Under the pieces are notes generated by a model, which ran no database searches, was not told where the DNA came from, and saw nothing but the letters and a program-made list of their open reading frames with translations. A program made the translations under genes and the position numbers. 64,000 nt of DNA from an uncultured Lacinutrix sp. (lineage in GTDB: Bacteria > Bacteroidota > Bacteroidia > Flavobacteriales > Flavobacteriaceae): positions 310,001 to 374,000 of the forward strand of contig NZ_CANMSJ010000002.1 of the NCBI RefSeq assembly GCF_947500605.1. The letters are read 5' to 3'. This document shows, in pieces, positions 18,072 through 26,700 of the stretch; positions within the stretch are counted from its first letter, which is position 1; each line of letters opens with the position of its first letter.

Positions 18072-19763
18072 TTATTCCTGTATATCTCGCAATTTCAACT
18101 GTAAAGACACATTGCCTTGCCACTCGTTTTCGTCTATAGAATAAGTTGCTTTAAAAGGTTTAGTACTTTTAACCACGCTTAACTTATCGCCTAAACCAAA
18201 ACCGATGCAGACTATTTGATTGCTATTGGGTTGTTTTACGGTAATTCGTAAGTGTTTATCGTCTTCGCCAACACATTTACCATAACCGGTATCTTTAAGA
18301 TTATCGCTCATAAAAACTGGCGACATATTACCTGGTCCAAAAGGTGCAAACTGACTTAATATTCTGTAGAATTTATCTGAGATATCGTTAAGTTCAATTT
18401 GTCTATCTATTGTAATTTCTGGTGTTAATAATCTTTTGTCTATTGTAGCCTCTACTACTTCTTCAAATTTTTGTTTAAAGGCTTCGTAGTTTTCTTCTTT
18501 AAGCGTTAAACCAGCAGCGTATTTGTGGCCTCCAAATTGCTCGATATGTTCAGAGCAAGCCTCTAACGCATTATAAACATCAAAACCTTTTACAGAGCGT
18601 GCAGAAGCTGCTAATTTATCGCCACTTTTTGTAAACACTAATGTTGGTCTGTAATACGTTTCTATTAATCTACTAGCAACAATACCAATAACACCTTTAT
18701 GCCAGTCTTTGCTATAAACAACAGTAGTAATCCTTTTCTGTTCTTTTTGTTTTTCAATATGCTCGAGAGCTTCAATTGTAATTTGTCTATCTGTTTCACG
18801 CCTGTCGGTATTAAAATCTTCTATTTCTTTTGCACAAACCTCGGCAGCTTTAACATTGGTTTCGGTTAATAAATCTACCGCGTATTGACCATGTTTCATT
18901 CTACCAGCAGCATTTATTCTTGGCGCAATAACAAATACAACATCTGTAATAGTTAGTGTTTCTTTTTTAATTTGATTTATTATCGCCTTAAAACCAGCTC
19001 TTGGTTGTTGATTAATAACTTGTAAACCAAAATAAGCCAAAATTCTATTTTCTCCAGTAATAGGTACAATATCTGCGCCTATTGCTGTGGCTACCAAATC
19101 TAGATATTCTACTAAATCTTCAATCGTTTTTCCTTTTCTAGAGGCTAAGGCTTGTATTAGTTTAAAACCAACTCCACAACCACAAAGCTCATTATAAGGA
19201 TAATTACAATCGTTTTGTTTAGGATCTAAAACGGCTACTGCATTTGGTATTTTATCTCCTGGCCTGTGGTGATCGCAAATTATAAAATCGATGTTTTTTT
19301 CTTCCGCGTAAGCGACTTTATCAATTGCTTTTATACCACAATCTAAAGCAATAATTAGCGTAAAATTATTGTCTTCGGCAAAATCGATGCCTTGAAAAGA
19401 GACACCGTAACCTTCTCCATAACGGTCTGGAATATAAGTGGCAACATTGGGATATTCGCTTTTTAAATACGAAGACATTAACGATACTGCTGTTGTACCA
19501 TCTACATCGTAATCGCCATAAACTAATATATTCTCGTTATTTGCTATTGCTTTTTCAATACGCTCGACCGCTTTTTGCATATCCTTCATTAAAAAAGGAT
19601 CGTGCAAATGACTTAAACTTGGCCTAAAAAAATCTTTAGCTTGCTCGTAAGTTTCTATTCCTCTCTGTACTAAAAGTGCTGCAACGGGCTCATCGACCTG
19701 CAATGCTTGCTGTAAAAATTGTACAGTTTCAAGATTTGGTTTCGGTTTTAAAGTCCAACGCAT
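18072..19763 (-). CDS. recJ: Single-stranded-DNA-specific exonuclease RecJ
   Basis: 563 residues, a usual RecJ length. The DHH phosphoesterase motifs are YGDYDVDGTTAV, ALDCGIKA and ICDHHRPGD. The DHHA1 part has the nucleic-acid-binding GGHKYAAGL, and a C-terminal OB-fold region ends NVSLQLKLRDIQ. RecJ degrades single-stranded DNA 5' to 3' in recombination and mismatch repair. It is 18 bases upstream of the MFS gene. It is 136 bases downstream of the OsmC gene, with a repeat-rich gap between. Confidence 0.96.
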   Translation of the reverse strand: MRWTLKPKPNLETVQFLQQALQVDEPVAALLVQRGIETYEQAKDFFRPSLSHLHDPFLMKDMQKAVERIEKAIANNENILVYGDYDVDGTTAVSLMSSYLKSEYPNVATYIPDRYGEGYGVSFQGIDFAEDNNFTLIIALDCGIKAIDKVAYAEEKNIDFIICDHHRPGDKIPNAVAVLDPKQNDCNYPYNELCGCGVGFKLIQALASRKGKTIEDLVEYLDLVATAIGADIVPITGENRILAYFGLQVINQQPRAGFKAIINQIKKETLTITDVVFVIAPRINAAGRMKHGQYAVDLLTETNVKAAEVCAKEIEDFNTDRRETDRQITIEALEHIEKQKEQKRITTVVYSKDWHKGVIGIVASRLIETYYRPTLVFTKSGDKLAASARSVKGFDVYNALEACSEHIEQFGGHKYAAGLTLKEENYEAFKQKFEEVVEATIDKRLLTPEITIDRQIELNDISDKFYRILSQFAPFGPGNMSPVFMSDNLKDTGYGKCVGEDDKHLRITVKQPNSNQIVCIGFGLGDKLSVVKSTKPFKATYSIDENEWQGNVSLQLKLRDIQE

Positions 19764-19828
19764 GGTTAAGTGAAAATGAATAGTTATAAGTGAGTAGTTT
19801 GCTTACTCAAACTCTTGTTTGTTTTAAG

Positions 19829-19895
19829 TGTTATTCAGAGCATAACGAAGAATCTTTTCTTTACATGGGAATCCTCAATTCGCTCTGAATGACAA
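19829..19895. repeat. Imperfect inverted intergenic repeat (ATTCAGAGC family)
   Basis: ATTCAGAGC at the left and GCTCTGAAT at the right frame this 67-base stretch, and both inner halves carry GAAT-CTTCG-like sequence, so the element can fold back on itself. Single arms of the same family recur at 45978-45995, 48485-48510 and 49326-49352. Confidence 0.6.
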
Positions 19896-19899
19896 TAGT

Positions 19900-20322
19900 T
19901 TAATTATTATGAAAATTGATTTTAGTTTCAACTTTAGAAAACTGACGAAACATTTCCATAACACCACAATATTTCTCTACCGAAAGGTTTACCGCTTTTG
20001 TTATCTTTTTCTCGTCTAAATCGCTACCATAAAAATGATAATCTACAGTTACTGTATGATATATTTTTGGGTGCTCGTCTGTTAATTCTCCAACAACTTC
20101 TATTTTAAAATCGCTAAACTCTGTTTTCATTTTTTCGGCAACAGAAACCACATCTAAACCAGAACAAGCTGCTAAAGCTGATAGCATTGCTGCTTTAGGT
20201 CTTAAAGATTTGTAAGGGTCGTTATCTTCTTCCGACACACCTAAATTAAAACTAGAACCACTTGGGTTATCGCTTTCGAAAATCATTTTTTCTTTCCAAA
20301 CAGTTGTTACTTTATCTGCCAT
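19900..20322 (-). CDS. OsmC family peroxidase-like protein
   Basis: 140 residues. The two conserved catalytic cysteines of the OsmC/Ohr fold are visible in ALAACSGLDVVSVAEKM and in EKYCGVMEMF. The central segment RPKAAMLSALAACSG is typical. These proteins reduce organic hydroperoxides using paired cysteines. It is divergent from an AhpD-like gene with a CxxC site; the gap between their starts is 57 bases, so the pair may share a regulatory region and form an oxidative stress unit. Whether it is Ohr, OsmC or the YhfA branch cannot be fixed; YhfA-like is plausible. Confidence 0.88.
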   Translation of the reverse strand: MADKVTTVWKEKMIFESDNPSGSSFNLGVSEEDNDPYKSLRPKAAMLSALAACSGLDVVSVAEKMKTEFSDFKIEVVGELTDEHPKIYHTVTVDYHFYGSDLDEKKITKAVNLSVEKYCGVMEMFRQFSKVETKINFHNN

Positions 20323-20379
20323 AATTGAATATTTTTTCGTTTATTGATACATTCAAAAATACTATTAAAAAACAAATAT

Positions 20380-20970
20380 ATGCCATTAGTAACGCCTTTA
20401 GATGCCGAACACGATTTAGAAACTAAAAAACTAGCAGAGTTCTTTAATGAAACTTTAGGTTTTTGCCCAAACTCTGTGCTTACCATGCAACGCAGACCAG
20501 CCATTTCTAAAGCTTTTATAAATTTAAACAAAGCCGTAATGGCTAACGAAGGTAAAGTGACCTCAGCCTTAAAACGTATGATTGCTTGGGTTTCTAGTAA
20601 TGCCACAGGTTGCCGTTATTGCCAAGCACACGCTATTCGTGCTGCAGAGCGTTATGGAGCAGAACAAGAGCAGTTAGATAATATTTGGGAATATAGAACA
20701 CATGCTGCTTTTAACGAGGCAGAGCGTGCTGCGTTGGACTTCTCTTTAGCAGCTTCTCAAGTTCCAAATACTGTTGATGCAGATATACAAAAACGTTTAC
20801 ACGAACATTGGACCGAAGGTGAAATTGTAGAAATGTTAGGTGTAATTTCTTTATTTGGATACCTAAACCGTTGGAACGATTCTATGGGAACAACACTTGA
20901 AGGTGATGCTATTGAAAGTGGAGATCAATACTTAGGGAAACATGGTTTTGAGGTTGGAAAGCATGTTTAG
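20380..20970 (+). CDS. Carboxymuconolactone decarboxylase / AhpD-like peroxidase-related protein
   Basis: 196 residues from the ATG at 20380; an in-frame TTG at 20344 would overlap the divergent promoter region and adds a sequence that does not look coding. The AhpD-type active site is present: CRYCQAHAIRAAERYG, with the CxxC pair and following His. The preceding ALKRMIAWVSSNATG is the usual helix. Such proteins act as disulfide-linked alkylhydroperoxidases. The longer carboxy part (WEYRTHAAFNEAERAALDF) is typical of the peroxidase-related subgroup. It is divergent from an OsmC gene. Confidence 0.85.
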   Translation: MPLVTPLDAEHDLETKKLAEFFNETLGFCPNSVLTMQRRPAISKAFINLNKAVMANEGKVTSALKRMIAWVSSNATGCRYCQAHAIRAAERYGAEQEQLDNIWEYRTHAAFNEAERAALDFSLAASQVPNTVDADIQKRLHEHWTEGEIVEMLGVISLFGYLNRWNDSMGTTLEGDAIESGDQYLGKHGFEVGKHV

Positions 20971-21091
20971 ATAGTCTCGATTATTAGATTTTTAGAGCGC
21001 TTTGCTTTTAGATACAATAGATTAAACCTTGCTAGAAATAGTGAGGTTTTTTAGTCTATTATTTTGGCGAATTTTTGCTGAAAAAGCAAAA

Positions 21092-21160
21092 AACGGGCTG
21101 TCACTACTCAATCTTTTTTCAAAAAAAAAGGATTTCAAACAAACCGTTCCATCCTTTTCG
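21092..21160. repeat. Dispersed intergenic element, copy 2 (inverted)
   Basis: Read on the minus strand this gap contains GGATGGAACGG, a poly-T/A hairpin region and GAGTAGTGACAGCC, the same blocks in the same order as copy 3 at 53811-53900. It occupies the 200-base convergent gap between the AhpD-like and TonB-receptor-like genes. Confidence 0.6.
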
Positions 21161-21170
21161 CGGGCAGCAT

Positions 21171-23849
21171 TTACAATTTATAAGCCACTTTAAACATGAT
21201 TATTCTTGGTAGAATAAATGTTTTACTATCGCTAATTAAAAAGTCACTAAAACTATTGTCTTGTTTAAATTGTGTGTTAAACAAATTCGTTGCATTAATC
21301 TCGAATCCCCAAGCGCTATCTTCTACTTGGTAAAAAAGTGATGCGTTAGCAGTGTCGAAAGTGTTCTTAATGTTTAAACTTTTATTTTGGTAGTTATCTA
21401 AATTGTAATCGGCTTTAAAAATAAAATCTTCTAAAAAATCGTATTCAAGATTTACAAAAAAGGCATCGTTTTCGAACTTAGAAATACTTCCGCTTGAGCG
21501 ATAATTATTAAAATCTTTAGTGTACCCAATTTCTATGTTTGGATGCTTTTTAAAAGATGTTTCTGCACTTAATGTTCCAGATACATTTTTAGAAATATTT
21601 TTATTGGTTTCGGTATTTACAATCTGAAAGAAATCACGATAGCGGTAACTGCCTCTAAATTGATATTTAATTTTATTAATTTTCTTGGCAATTCGTCCAT
21701 TTATATTCCAACTATGTTCTGGTTGCTCGAATAAAATTTGTGTATTAAATTGATTTATACCATCTAACTGCGTTACACTTTTATAGTCTTTTATTTTTTT
21801 ATTAAAGCTTGTACTTAAATTTAGATTTAAGTTTTTGAATAAACTAAATTTGTAATATGTTAAACTTGCTGAGTGATATAACGTATTATCTAAATCTGGA
21901 TTCCCACGAGAGACACTATTAAAACTAGATAACATAAAATTGTTTGCCAAACGGTTTACGGTTGGAAAACGTGCATTTAATTTATACTTGAAATTTAATT
22001 TCTGACTAGAATTAAATTCGGTTTTAATGGTTAGCTGCGGTAACGCTAAGGCTTTTGTTTTACTAATTTGAGAGTCTTGCTGGTTAACTTGCCAATTGTA
22101 AAAATGATAGTATAAAGCAGGTTTAAACGTAGTAATACCTGTTTGGAATTTATATTCTAAACCTACAAACGTATCTATAAAATTGTACTTTAAAGCGTTA
22201 CCAAAACCAGCTGAGTTAAAATTATTAATTTCTCCATTACTTAACTGTTGTACATCTTGGTTCTCGAAACTATTAAATGCTGCATTTACACCTAAACTCG
22301 TATACAAATGGTTAAAATTATTTACAACCCAATAGTCTTTTACAATAGCACTTGCATTGTGCGTTTTTACGGTTTTTGTTTGCAAAATATTAAAAACGGC
22401 ATCGGTTTGTAATGGTATTAATCCTGGTAAAATTTCTTGGTTGGTAAGCCAGTTTACTAGAGGTTCGTCGTTTTTATAATTGTATGTTGCTTCTAGCGTT
22501 CCTGTGTGCTTTTTAGATAGTTTCCTGCTATAACTTACGTTTTGTTTAAGGTTTAAACCTACAATATCTGTAAGTGTATTAATGGTATTATTTTGGTTTA
22601 TACTATTTGTGTTTATTAAACCATTACTAGTGTTATTGGTTACTTTTACAAAGCTATTATAAGCAAAGTCTTCTTTAAATGTTGGATCGTAATCTATGGT
22701 TACTTTACCTATTGTAAAAAAGGTATTGGCATTATTTGTAGTCGTTCTGTTTTCTGTAAAAGGCTCGCCAAAATTGTATTGGTTAGTGATGTTGTTTTGG
22801 GTTTCTACTTTTGCTTTACTAGAAATAACATAACCAGAAATATCTGTGACCTCGTTAATAGCTTGCCTAATGTTTAAGGCACCAAATTGGTTGGTATTGC
22901 TCTTAAAATCTTGGTTTGTTAAATACTGTGCAAAGTCGCTATTAAATAAATTAAAGTAGCCACCAGAATCGCTCATTAGCTTACCAAAACCACCTTCGAA
23001 TTCTAAGTAATCTCTAAACGTAAAACTTTTGGAGCCTGTATTATTTAAATCGCCTATTAAGTTTACATTTGTTTTTGGGCTGTAATAAAATAAGTTTGGG
23101 TGTATTACATAACGGTCTTTAATGCCTGCTCCAACCTCAACGTCGCCAAAGGCAAAGTTTTTTTTGTCTTCTTTTAGTTTAATATTCATGGCAAGGTCTT
23201 CGGTATCTTGCAAACCTTTAAGCATGGCAACGTCGTTGTAATTGTCTAAAACCTCGATCTCGTCTACAGCATCTGCAGGAATGTTGTTTACTGCTAGTTT
23301 ACTATTGCCTGTAAAAAAGGTTTTACCTTCTACTAATACTTTGGTTACTTTTTTACCTTGAACCGTTACATTTCCGGCTCTATCGACCTCTACACCTGGT
23401 AATTTTTTTAAAACGTCTTTTAGTTTGCGTTCTTCACCTGTTACAAATTTATCTACGCGGTAAATAGTAGTGTCTTTTTTTACAGTTATTGGTGGTGTGT
23501 AGTTTAATGTAACCTCGTCTAGCTGATTGTGATTTACTTGTAGTGTAAAGTTTTTAGTTAGGTTTTCTTTAGTTGTAGTAATAACTATTTCTTGAGGTAA
23601 ATAGCCTAAATAACTTACTGTAATTTTATAGGTTTGGTTTTGCTCTAATTTTAATTGGTAGCCACCATTGTCTTTGGTAATAGCAAAACGGAGTTCACTA
23701 TCTCTTTCTGGTACTGCAAGAATATTAGCGTAATCTAGTGGTGTTTTTAGGCTGTCTTGTACTTTACCCGAAACGGTTATATTTTGGGCGTTTAGAGAAA
23801 ATCCTGCTATAAAAAGCAAAAAAAGAATAAAATAAAGTTTAAAACTCAT
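21171..23849 (-). CDS. TonB-dependent-receptor-like outer membrane beta-barrel protein
   Basis: 892 residues. A signal peptide (KLYFILFLLFIAGFSLNAQ) is followed by a carboxypeptidase-regulatory-like domain (about 25-110: ITVSGKVQDSLKTPLDYANI). A plug-like domain (about 120-220, with LKKLPGVEVDRAGNVTVQG and VLVEGKTFFTG) and a long barrel that ends in MFKVAYKL follow. This plan matches the Bacteroidota outer membrane receptors without a clear TonB box. It is the last gene of a three-gene unit with a GLPGLI protein (9 bases upstream) and a small secreted protein. A 38-codon remnant of a second copy of its 5' end lies at 25203-25319. The ligand is unknown. Confidence 0.88.
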   Translation of the reverse strand: MSFKLYFILFLLFIAGFSLNAQNITVSGKVQDSLKTPLDYANILAVPERDSELRFAITKDNGGYQLKLEQNQTYKITVSYLGYLPQEIVITTTKENLTKNFTLQVNHNQLDEVTLNYTPPITVKKDTTIYRVDKFVTGEERKLKDVLKKLPGVEVDRAGNVTVQGKKVTKVLVEGKTFFTGNSKLAVNNIPADAVDEIEVLDNYNDVAMLKGLQDTEDLAMNIKLKEDKKNFAFGDVEVGAGIKDRYVIHPNLFYYSPKTNVNLIGDLNNTGSKSFTFRDYLEFEGGFGKLMSDSGGYFNLFNSDFAQYLTNQDFKSNTNQFGALNIRQAINEVTDISGYVISSKAKVETQNNITNQYNFGEPFTENRTTTNNANTFFTIGKVTIDYDPTFKEDFAYNSFVKVTNNTSNGLINTNSINQNNTINTLTDIVGLNLKQNVSYSRKLSKKHTGTLEATYNYKNDEPLVNWLTNQEILPGLIPLQTDAVFNILQTKTVKTHNASAIVKDYWVVNNFNHLYTSLGVNAAFNSFENQDVQQLSNGEINNFNSAGFGNALKYNFIDTFVGLEYKFQTGITTFKPALYYHFYNWQVNQQDSQISKTKALALPQLTIKTEFNSSQKLNFKYKLNARFPTVNRLANNFMLSSFNSVSRGNPDLDNTLYHSASLTYYKFSLFKNLNLNLSTSFNKKIKDYKSVTQLDGINQFNTQILFEQPEHSWNINGRIAKKINKIKYQFRGSYRYRDFFQIVNTETNKNISKNVSGTLSAETSFKKHPNIEIGYTKDFNNYRSSGSISKFENDAFFVNLEYDFLEDFIFKADYNLDNYQNKSLNIKNTFDTANASLFYQVEDSAWGFEINATNLFNTQFKQDNSFSDFLISDSKTFILPRIIMFKVAYKL

Positions 23850-23858
23850 TAATGTAAG

Positions 23859-24548
23859 TTAAGATTTTCTGTCTTGATACTTTTTTTTATTAAATTCTTC
23901 AAATTCATCTTCCGTCATTCTCTCTCCTTTTGATGGCTCTTTAATTTTTTCTAAATCTTCTTTAACAAAAATGACTTTAGTAGCGTAATATTTAATTTTT
24001 GCAATTTGTAGTTCTAAAATAGCTCCTGGCAAACCGTCATAACCTAAAGGACCAATAGAATAGTTAATTTCAGGGCAATACCAAGCAATAATATCTGTTT
24101 TGACCTTCTCATCTTTATAATTTTTCTTTGATAATACTCCAGTAGCTTTAAAACAAATGTAATTTCCAATTTTCCTATTTTCTTTTGTAATTTTCCACTT
24201 AATAAAATTTCTCTTTTTTTCTATTAGATAAATTTTTCCTGATACTTCTTTTTCTAATATTGTTTTTTTAGAATCAATATAAAATTTATCATTACTTCTT
24301 GTATATATACTTGCTATTTTTTCAGCCTTAGTAATTTCATTACTTATTTTTTTTATTCCAAAAAATAAACTTTGTGACCTTGAAGCAAAAAGTTTAAATT
24401 TTTGACTTTCAAATGCTCTAGAGAGCTCTGTAGAACTAGAGTTACTCTTGTTATCTAATTTTAGGTTATAATTTATATGAACCTGATGATTCTGAGCAGA
24501 AATAAAATTAACTAATAATAATATAAAAAATAAAAAAGATTTTTTCAT
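23859..24548 (-). CDS. GLPGLI family secreted protein
   Basis: 229 residues with a signal peptide (FLFFILLLVNFISAQ). The family-defining motif appears as GYDGLPGAILELQ near residue 165, and WYCPEINYSIGP before it is also typical. GLPGLI proteins are secreted Bacteroidota proteins of unknown function, often next to TonB-dependent-receptor-like genes, as here (9 bases). A frameshifted paralogue lies upstream at 25342-26039. The two share the motif region but are otherwise poorly similar, even though the DNA around them is nearly identical. Confidence 0.88.
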   Translation of the reverse strand: MKKSFLFFILLLVNFISAQNHQVHINYNLKLDNKSNSSSTELSRAFESQKFKLFASRSQSLFFGIKKISNEITKAEKIASIYTRSNDKFYIDSKKTILEKEVSGKIYLIEKKRNFIKWKITKENRKIGNYICFKATGVLSKKNYKDEKVKTDIIAWYCPEINYSIGPLGYDGLPGAILELQIAKIKYYATKVIFVKEDLEKIKEPSKGERMTEDEFEEFNKKKYQDRKS

Positions 24549-24620
24549 TTTTGATTTTGATTTTGATTTTGATAAAAAGCATACTAATTATTTAATTAAT
24601 ATGCTTTTAAAAATTTAGAA

Positions 24621-24848
24621 CTAATTCATACAAGCATCATAAAAAACAAGCCATGTATCATACCATTCCGCATGTGTAGATGCATGTCCAGTCAGTTCTT
24701 CTACTTCACAAGCTACATCATTTGCGTTAATATCTGCAATTTCAAAACAATCAATATTCTTTTTTAAAAGATTGATTGAACTAGAACTCATACTCATCAA
24801 AAGTAATGTCACAGCAAATACTCCGAAAAATTTATTTAATTTTTTCAT
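24621..24848 (-). CDS. Small secreted Cys-containing protein (first gene of GLPGLI module)
   Basis: 75 residues, of which about 25 form a signal peptide (FFGVFAVTLLLMSMSSSS). The mature part is acidic with three cysteines (DCFEIADI, VACEVEEL and a terminal DACMN) and two tryptophans near the end. I recognise no family. A paralogue with the same leader pattern and the IADI and TH-E-Y-W blocks, but an in-frame stop, lies at 26098-26313. Position, leader and duplication argue for a real gene. It lies 72 bases upstream of the GLPGLI gene on the same strand; a short palindrome and a hairpin precede its start. Confidence 0.7.
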   Translation of the reverse strand: MKKLNKFFGVFAVTLLLMSMSSSSINLLKKNIDCFEIADINANDVACEVEELTGHASTHAEWYDTWLVFYDACMN

Positions 24849-25150
24849 AATTTAAAATTTTACACCAGTTTTTAGTTTTTACTGGTTGGTTAATAAAATT
24901 TAAGAAGCTAAGAAGCATTTTTTAAGAAGCTGTATTATTGAAAAATAAACCTGCGCAGGTTATTAAGTTGCAACCATATTCTCTATTAATTTGAGGCTTC
25001 TTAATTCTCAAACTAATATTGAATACTTTGTAAACCTAAAAAAAAAAAAAAGGAGCAACCTCACAAATTTTTATAGGAGTTTTTGTGCATTTTATCGAAA
25101 ATATGAATTTTTAGTCAATTTGTATTACGGTAAAAACCGTAATTGGTGTT
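24849..25150 (-). promoter_or_regulatory. Conserved upstream region of the GLPGLI module, copy 1
   Basis: About 300 noncoding bases closely matching 26314-26605. Three symmetric sites are kept in both copies. ACCAGT/ACTGGT arms (24864-24869 and 24881-24886) could form a leader hairpin just before the start codon. AACCTGCGCAGGTT (24948-24961) is a perfect 14-base palindrome. ATTACGG-TAAAAA-CCGTAAT (25124-25143) has perfect seven-base arms. The last two look like protein-binding sites; the bound factors are unknown. Confidence 0.6.
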
Positions 25151-25202
25151 AAATGTTGGTTTTAGAATATACATTTTGTAATATTTTTAATTATGTAAAT
25201 AG

Positions 25203-25319
25203 CTAATCACTTTCTGGTACGGCTAGAATATTAGCGTAATCTAATGGTGTTTTTAGGCTGTCTTGCACTACGCCAGAAACGGTTATGTTTTGGGCGTTTA
25301 AGGAAAATTTTATAGACAC
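25203..25319 (-). pseudogene. Remnant of the TonB-receptor-like gene 5' end (duplicate)
   Basis: 38 codons followed by a stop encode NAQNITVSGVVQDSLKTPLD and DYANILAVPE. They nearly match the start of the mature receptor encoded by 21171-23849. Most of the signal-peptide core is deleted and everything after residue 38 is missing. It marks one edge of a tandem duplication. Confidence 0.8.
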
Positions 25320-25341
25320 TTAATCGATACAAGTTTTGTTA

Positions 25342-26039
25342 TTAGTTTTTTCTGTTTTTGTAAATTTCTGAAACTCTCTTTTTAAATTCATCTTCTGACA
25401 TTTCTTTGCCTGTTGGTATAAAATCAATATTTAAATTTTTATTAGAAAACTCTATTTTTTTTAAAGAAGTTGTTGTTCCGTTATTATCTAATTGAAGAAT
25501 TAATCCTGGTAAACCGCAATATCCATCTGGACCATATGGTAATGGAATTTGTGGAGCATACCAAGCCGTAACTTTTAATTTATGTTTTCCTTCTTGATTT
25601 TCAATAATTCGAGTTGTTGATGCTTTGTAGCATGTGTATCTATCAATATTTAAAGTGTCTTTTGATAAAATCCATTTAATCTCATTTTTTTTTATAAGAT
25701 AATTACCTCCAGCAAATTCTCTTTTGTGAAGATTTTTATTCTTTTTTTTATTAAAATAAACCTCTCCATCAAACCCTGATATACCTTTAAGGAATGCTTG
25801 AGCTATTGGGCTATATTTAAATCCATATTCTTCACTTTACTATACAAAGATCCTGACTCATTAAACGATAGCTTATATTCACTGTTTTCTAAACTACTTA
25901 ATGCTTTTTTCATGTAAGCATTGTCAGAGTGATTCGTATCTAAAGAAAGCTGCTTTTTGTAGTAGGCGTTTCCAACTTGACTGTATAACAAACTTGTTAA
26001 AAAAAACAGTAAAATGAAGATGTTTATTTTTAATTTCAT
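25342..26039 (-). pseudogene. Frameshifted GLPGLI family gene (upstream duplicate)
   Basis: The ATG at 26039 opens a signal peptide (NIFILLFFLTSLLYSQ) and about 70 codons before a premature stop at 25803. A one-base shift around 25830-25845 restores a frame that continues to 25342 and encodes WYAPQIPLPYGPDGYCGLPG followed by LILQLDN, an exact GLPGLI motif. Both parts together give the family's usual length, about 230 codons. The next genes on each side in this unit are also damaged, which argues for decay rather than a sequencing error. Confidence 0.8.
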
Positions 26040-26097
26040 AACATAATTATTTAAAGAAATAGTGACAATAAATTATACTTATTGTGCTTTTTGTATT

Positions 26098-26313
26098 TTA
26101 AATACAGCCTAAATATGCTGCTTCCCAAACATTATAAGATTCTAAATGAGTTGGAATCTGGTTATTGTTTACCATAGCGTCTTCATATGCTGCTTGAGTA
26201 ATATCTGCTATTTACCAACAGTCTTTTTTCTTTAAAAATTGATTGCTCGAAGCCATACTCATCATAAACATTGAAACTGCAAATACAGCAAATCCTTTTT
26301 GTAATTTTTTCAT
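26098..26313 (-). pseudogene. Small secreted protein paralogue with in-frame stop
   Basis: The 72-codon frame resembles the gene at 24621-24848 (MKKL start, FAVFAV, MSM, KK-DC, IADI, PTH-ES-Y-VW), but codon 34 is TAA (26212-26214), right after the first cysteine. The paralogue has phenylalanine at this point (DCFEIADI versus DCW-stop-IADI). Restart is unlikely, because the signal peptide would be lost. Confidence 0.75.
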
Positions 26314-26605
26314 AATTTAAATTTTAAACCAGTTTTTTAGTTTTTACTGGTTGGTTAATAAAATTTAAGAATCTAGAAGCATTTTTTAAGAAGCTGTATT
26401 ATTGAAAAATAAACCTGCGCAGGTTATTGTGTTGCAACCCTATTCTCTATTAATTTGAGGCTTCTTAAATCTCAGACTAATATTGAATACTTTTTAAACC
26501 TAAAAAAAAATAACAAGCCACACAAGTTTTTATAGGCGTTTATGTGCACTTTATCGAATATGCATGTTTTTAGTCAATTTACGTTACGGTAAAAACCGTA
26601 ATTTT
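26314..26605 (-). promoter_or_regulatory. Conserved upstream region of the GLPGLI module, copy 2
   Basis: Near copy of 24849-25150. It keeps the hairpin arms AACCAGT (26327-26333) and ACTGGTT (26346-26352), the 14-base palindrome AACCTGCGCAGGTT (26412-26425) and TTACGG-TAAAAA-CCGTAA (26584-26601), although all genes it would drive are broken. Confidence 0.55.
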
Positions 26606-26630
26606 ATGAAAACACGATTTTTAATATAAT

Positions 26631-26659
26631 AAAAAAGCCATCCTGTAAAAGAATGGCTT
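26631..26659 (-). terminator. Intrinsic terminator after PBP1A
   Basis: On the minus strand AAGCCAT pairs with ATGGCTT across an 11-base loop and runs into a T tract (26631-26636 read in reverse). It lies about 45 bases past the PBP1A stop. Confidence 0.75.
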
Positions 26660-26700
26660 GTAAATTTTTAAGCAAAACGAATTGCTAAATAAATTATAAT

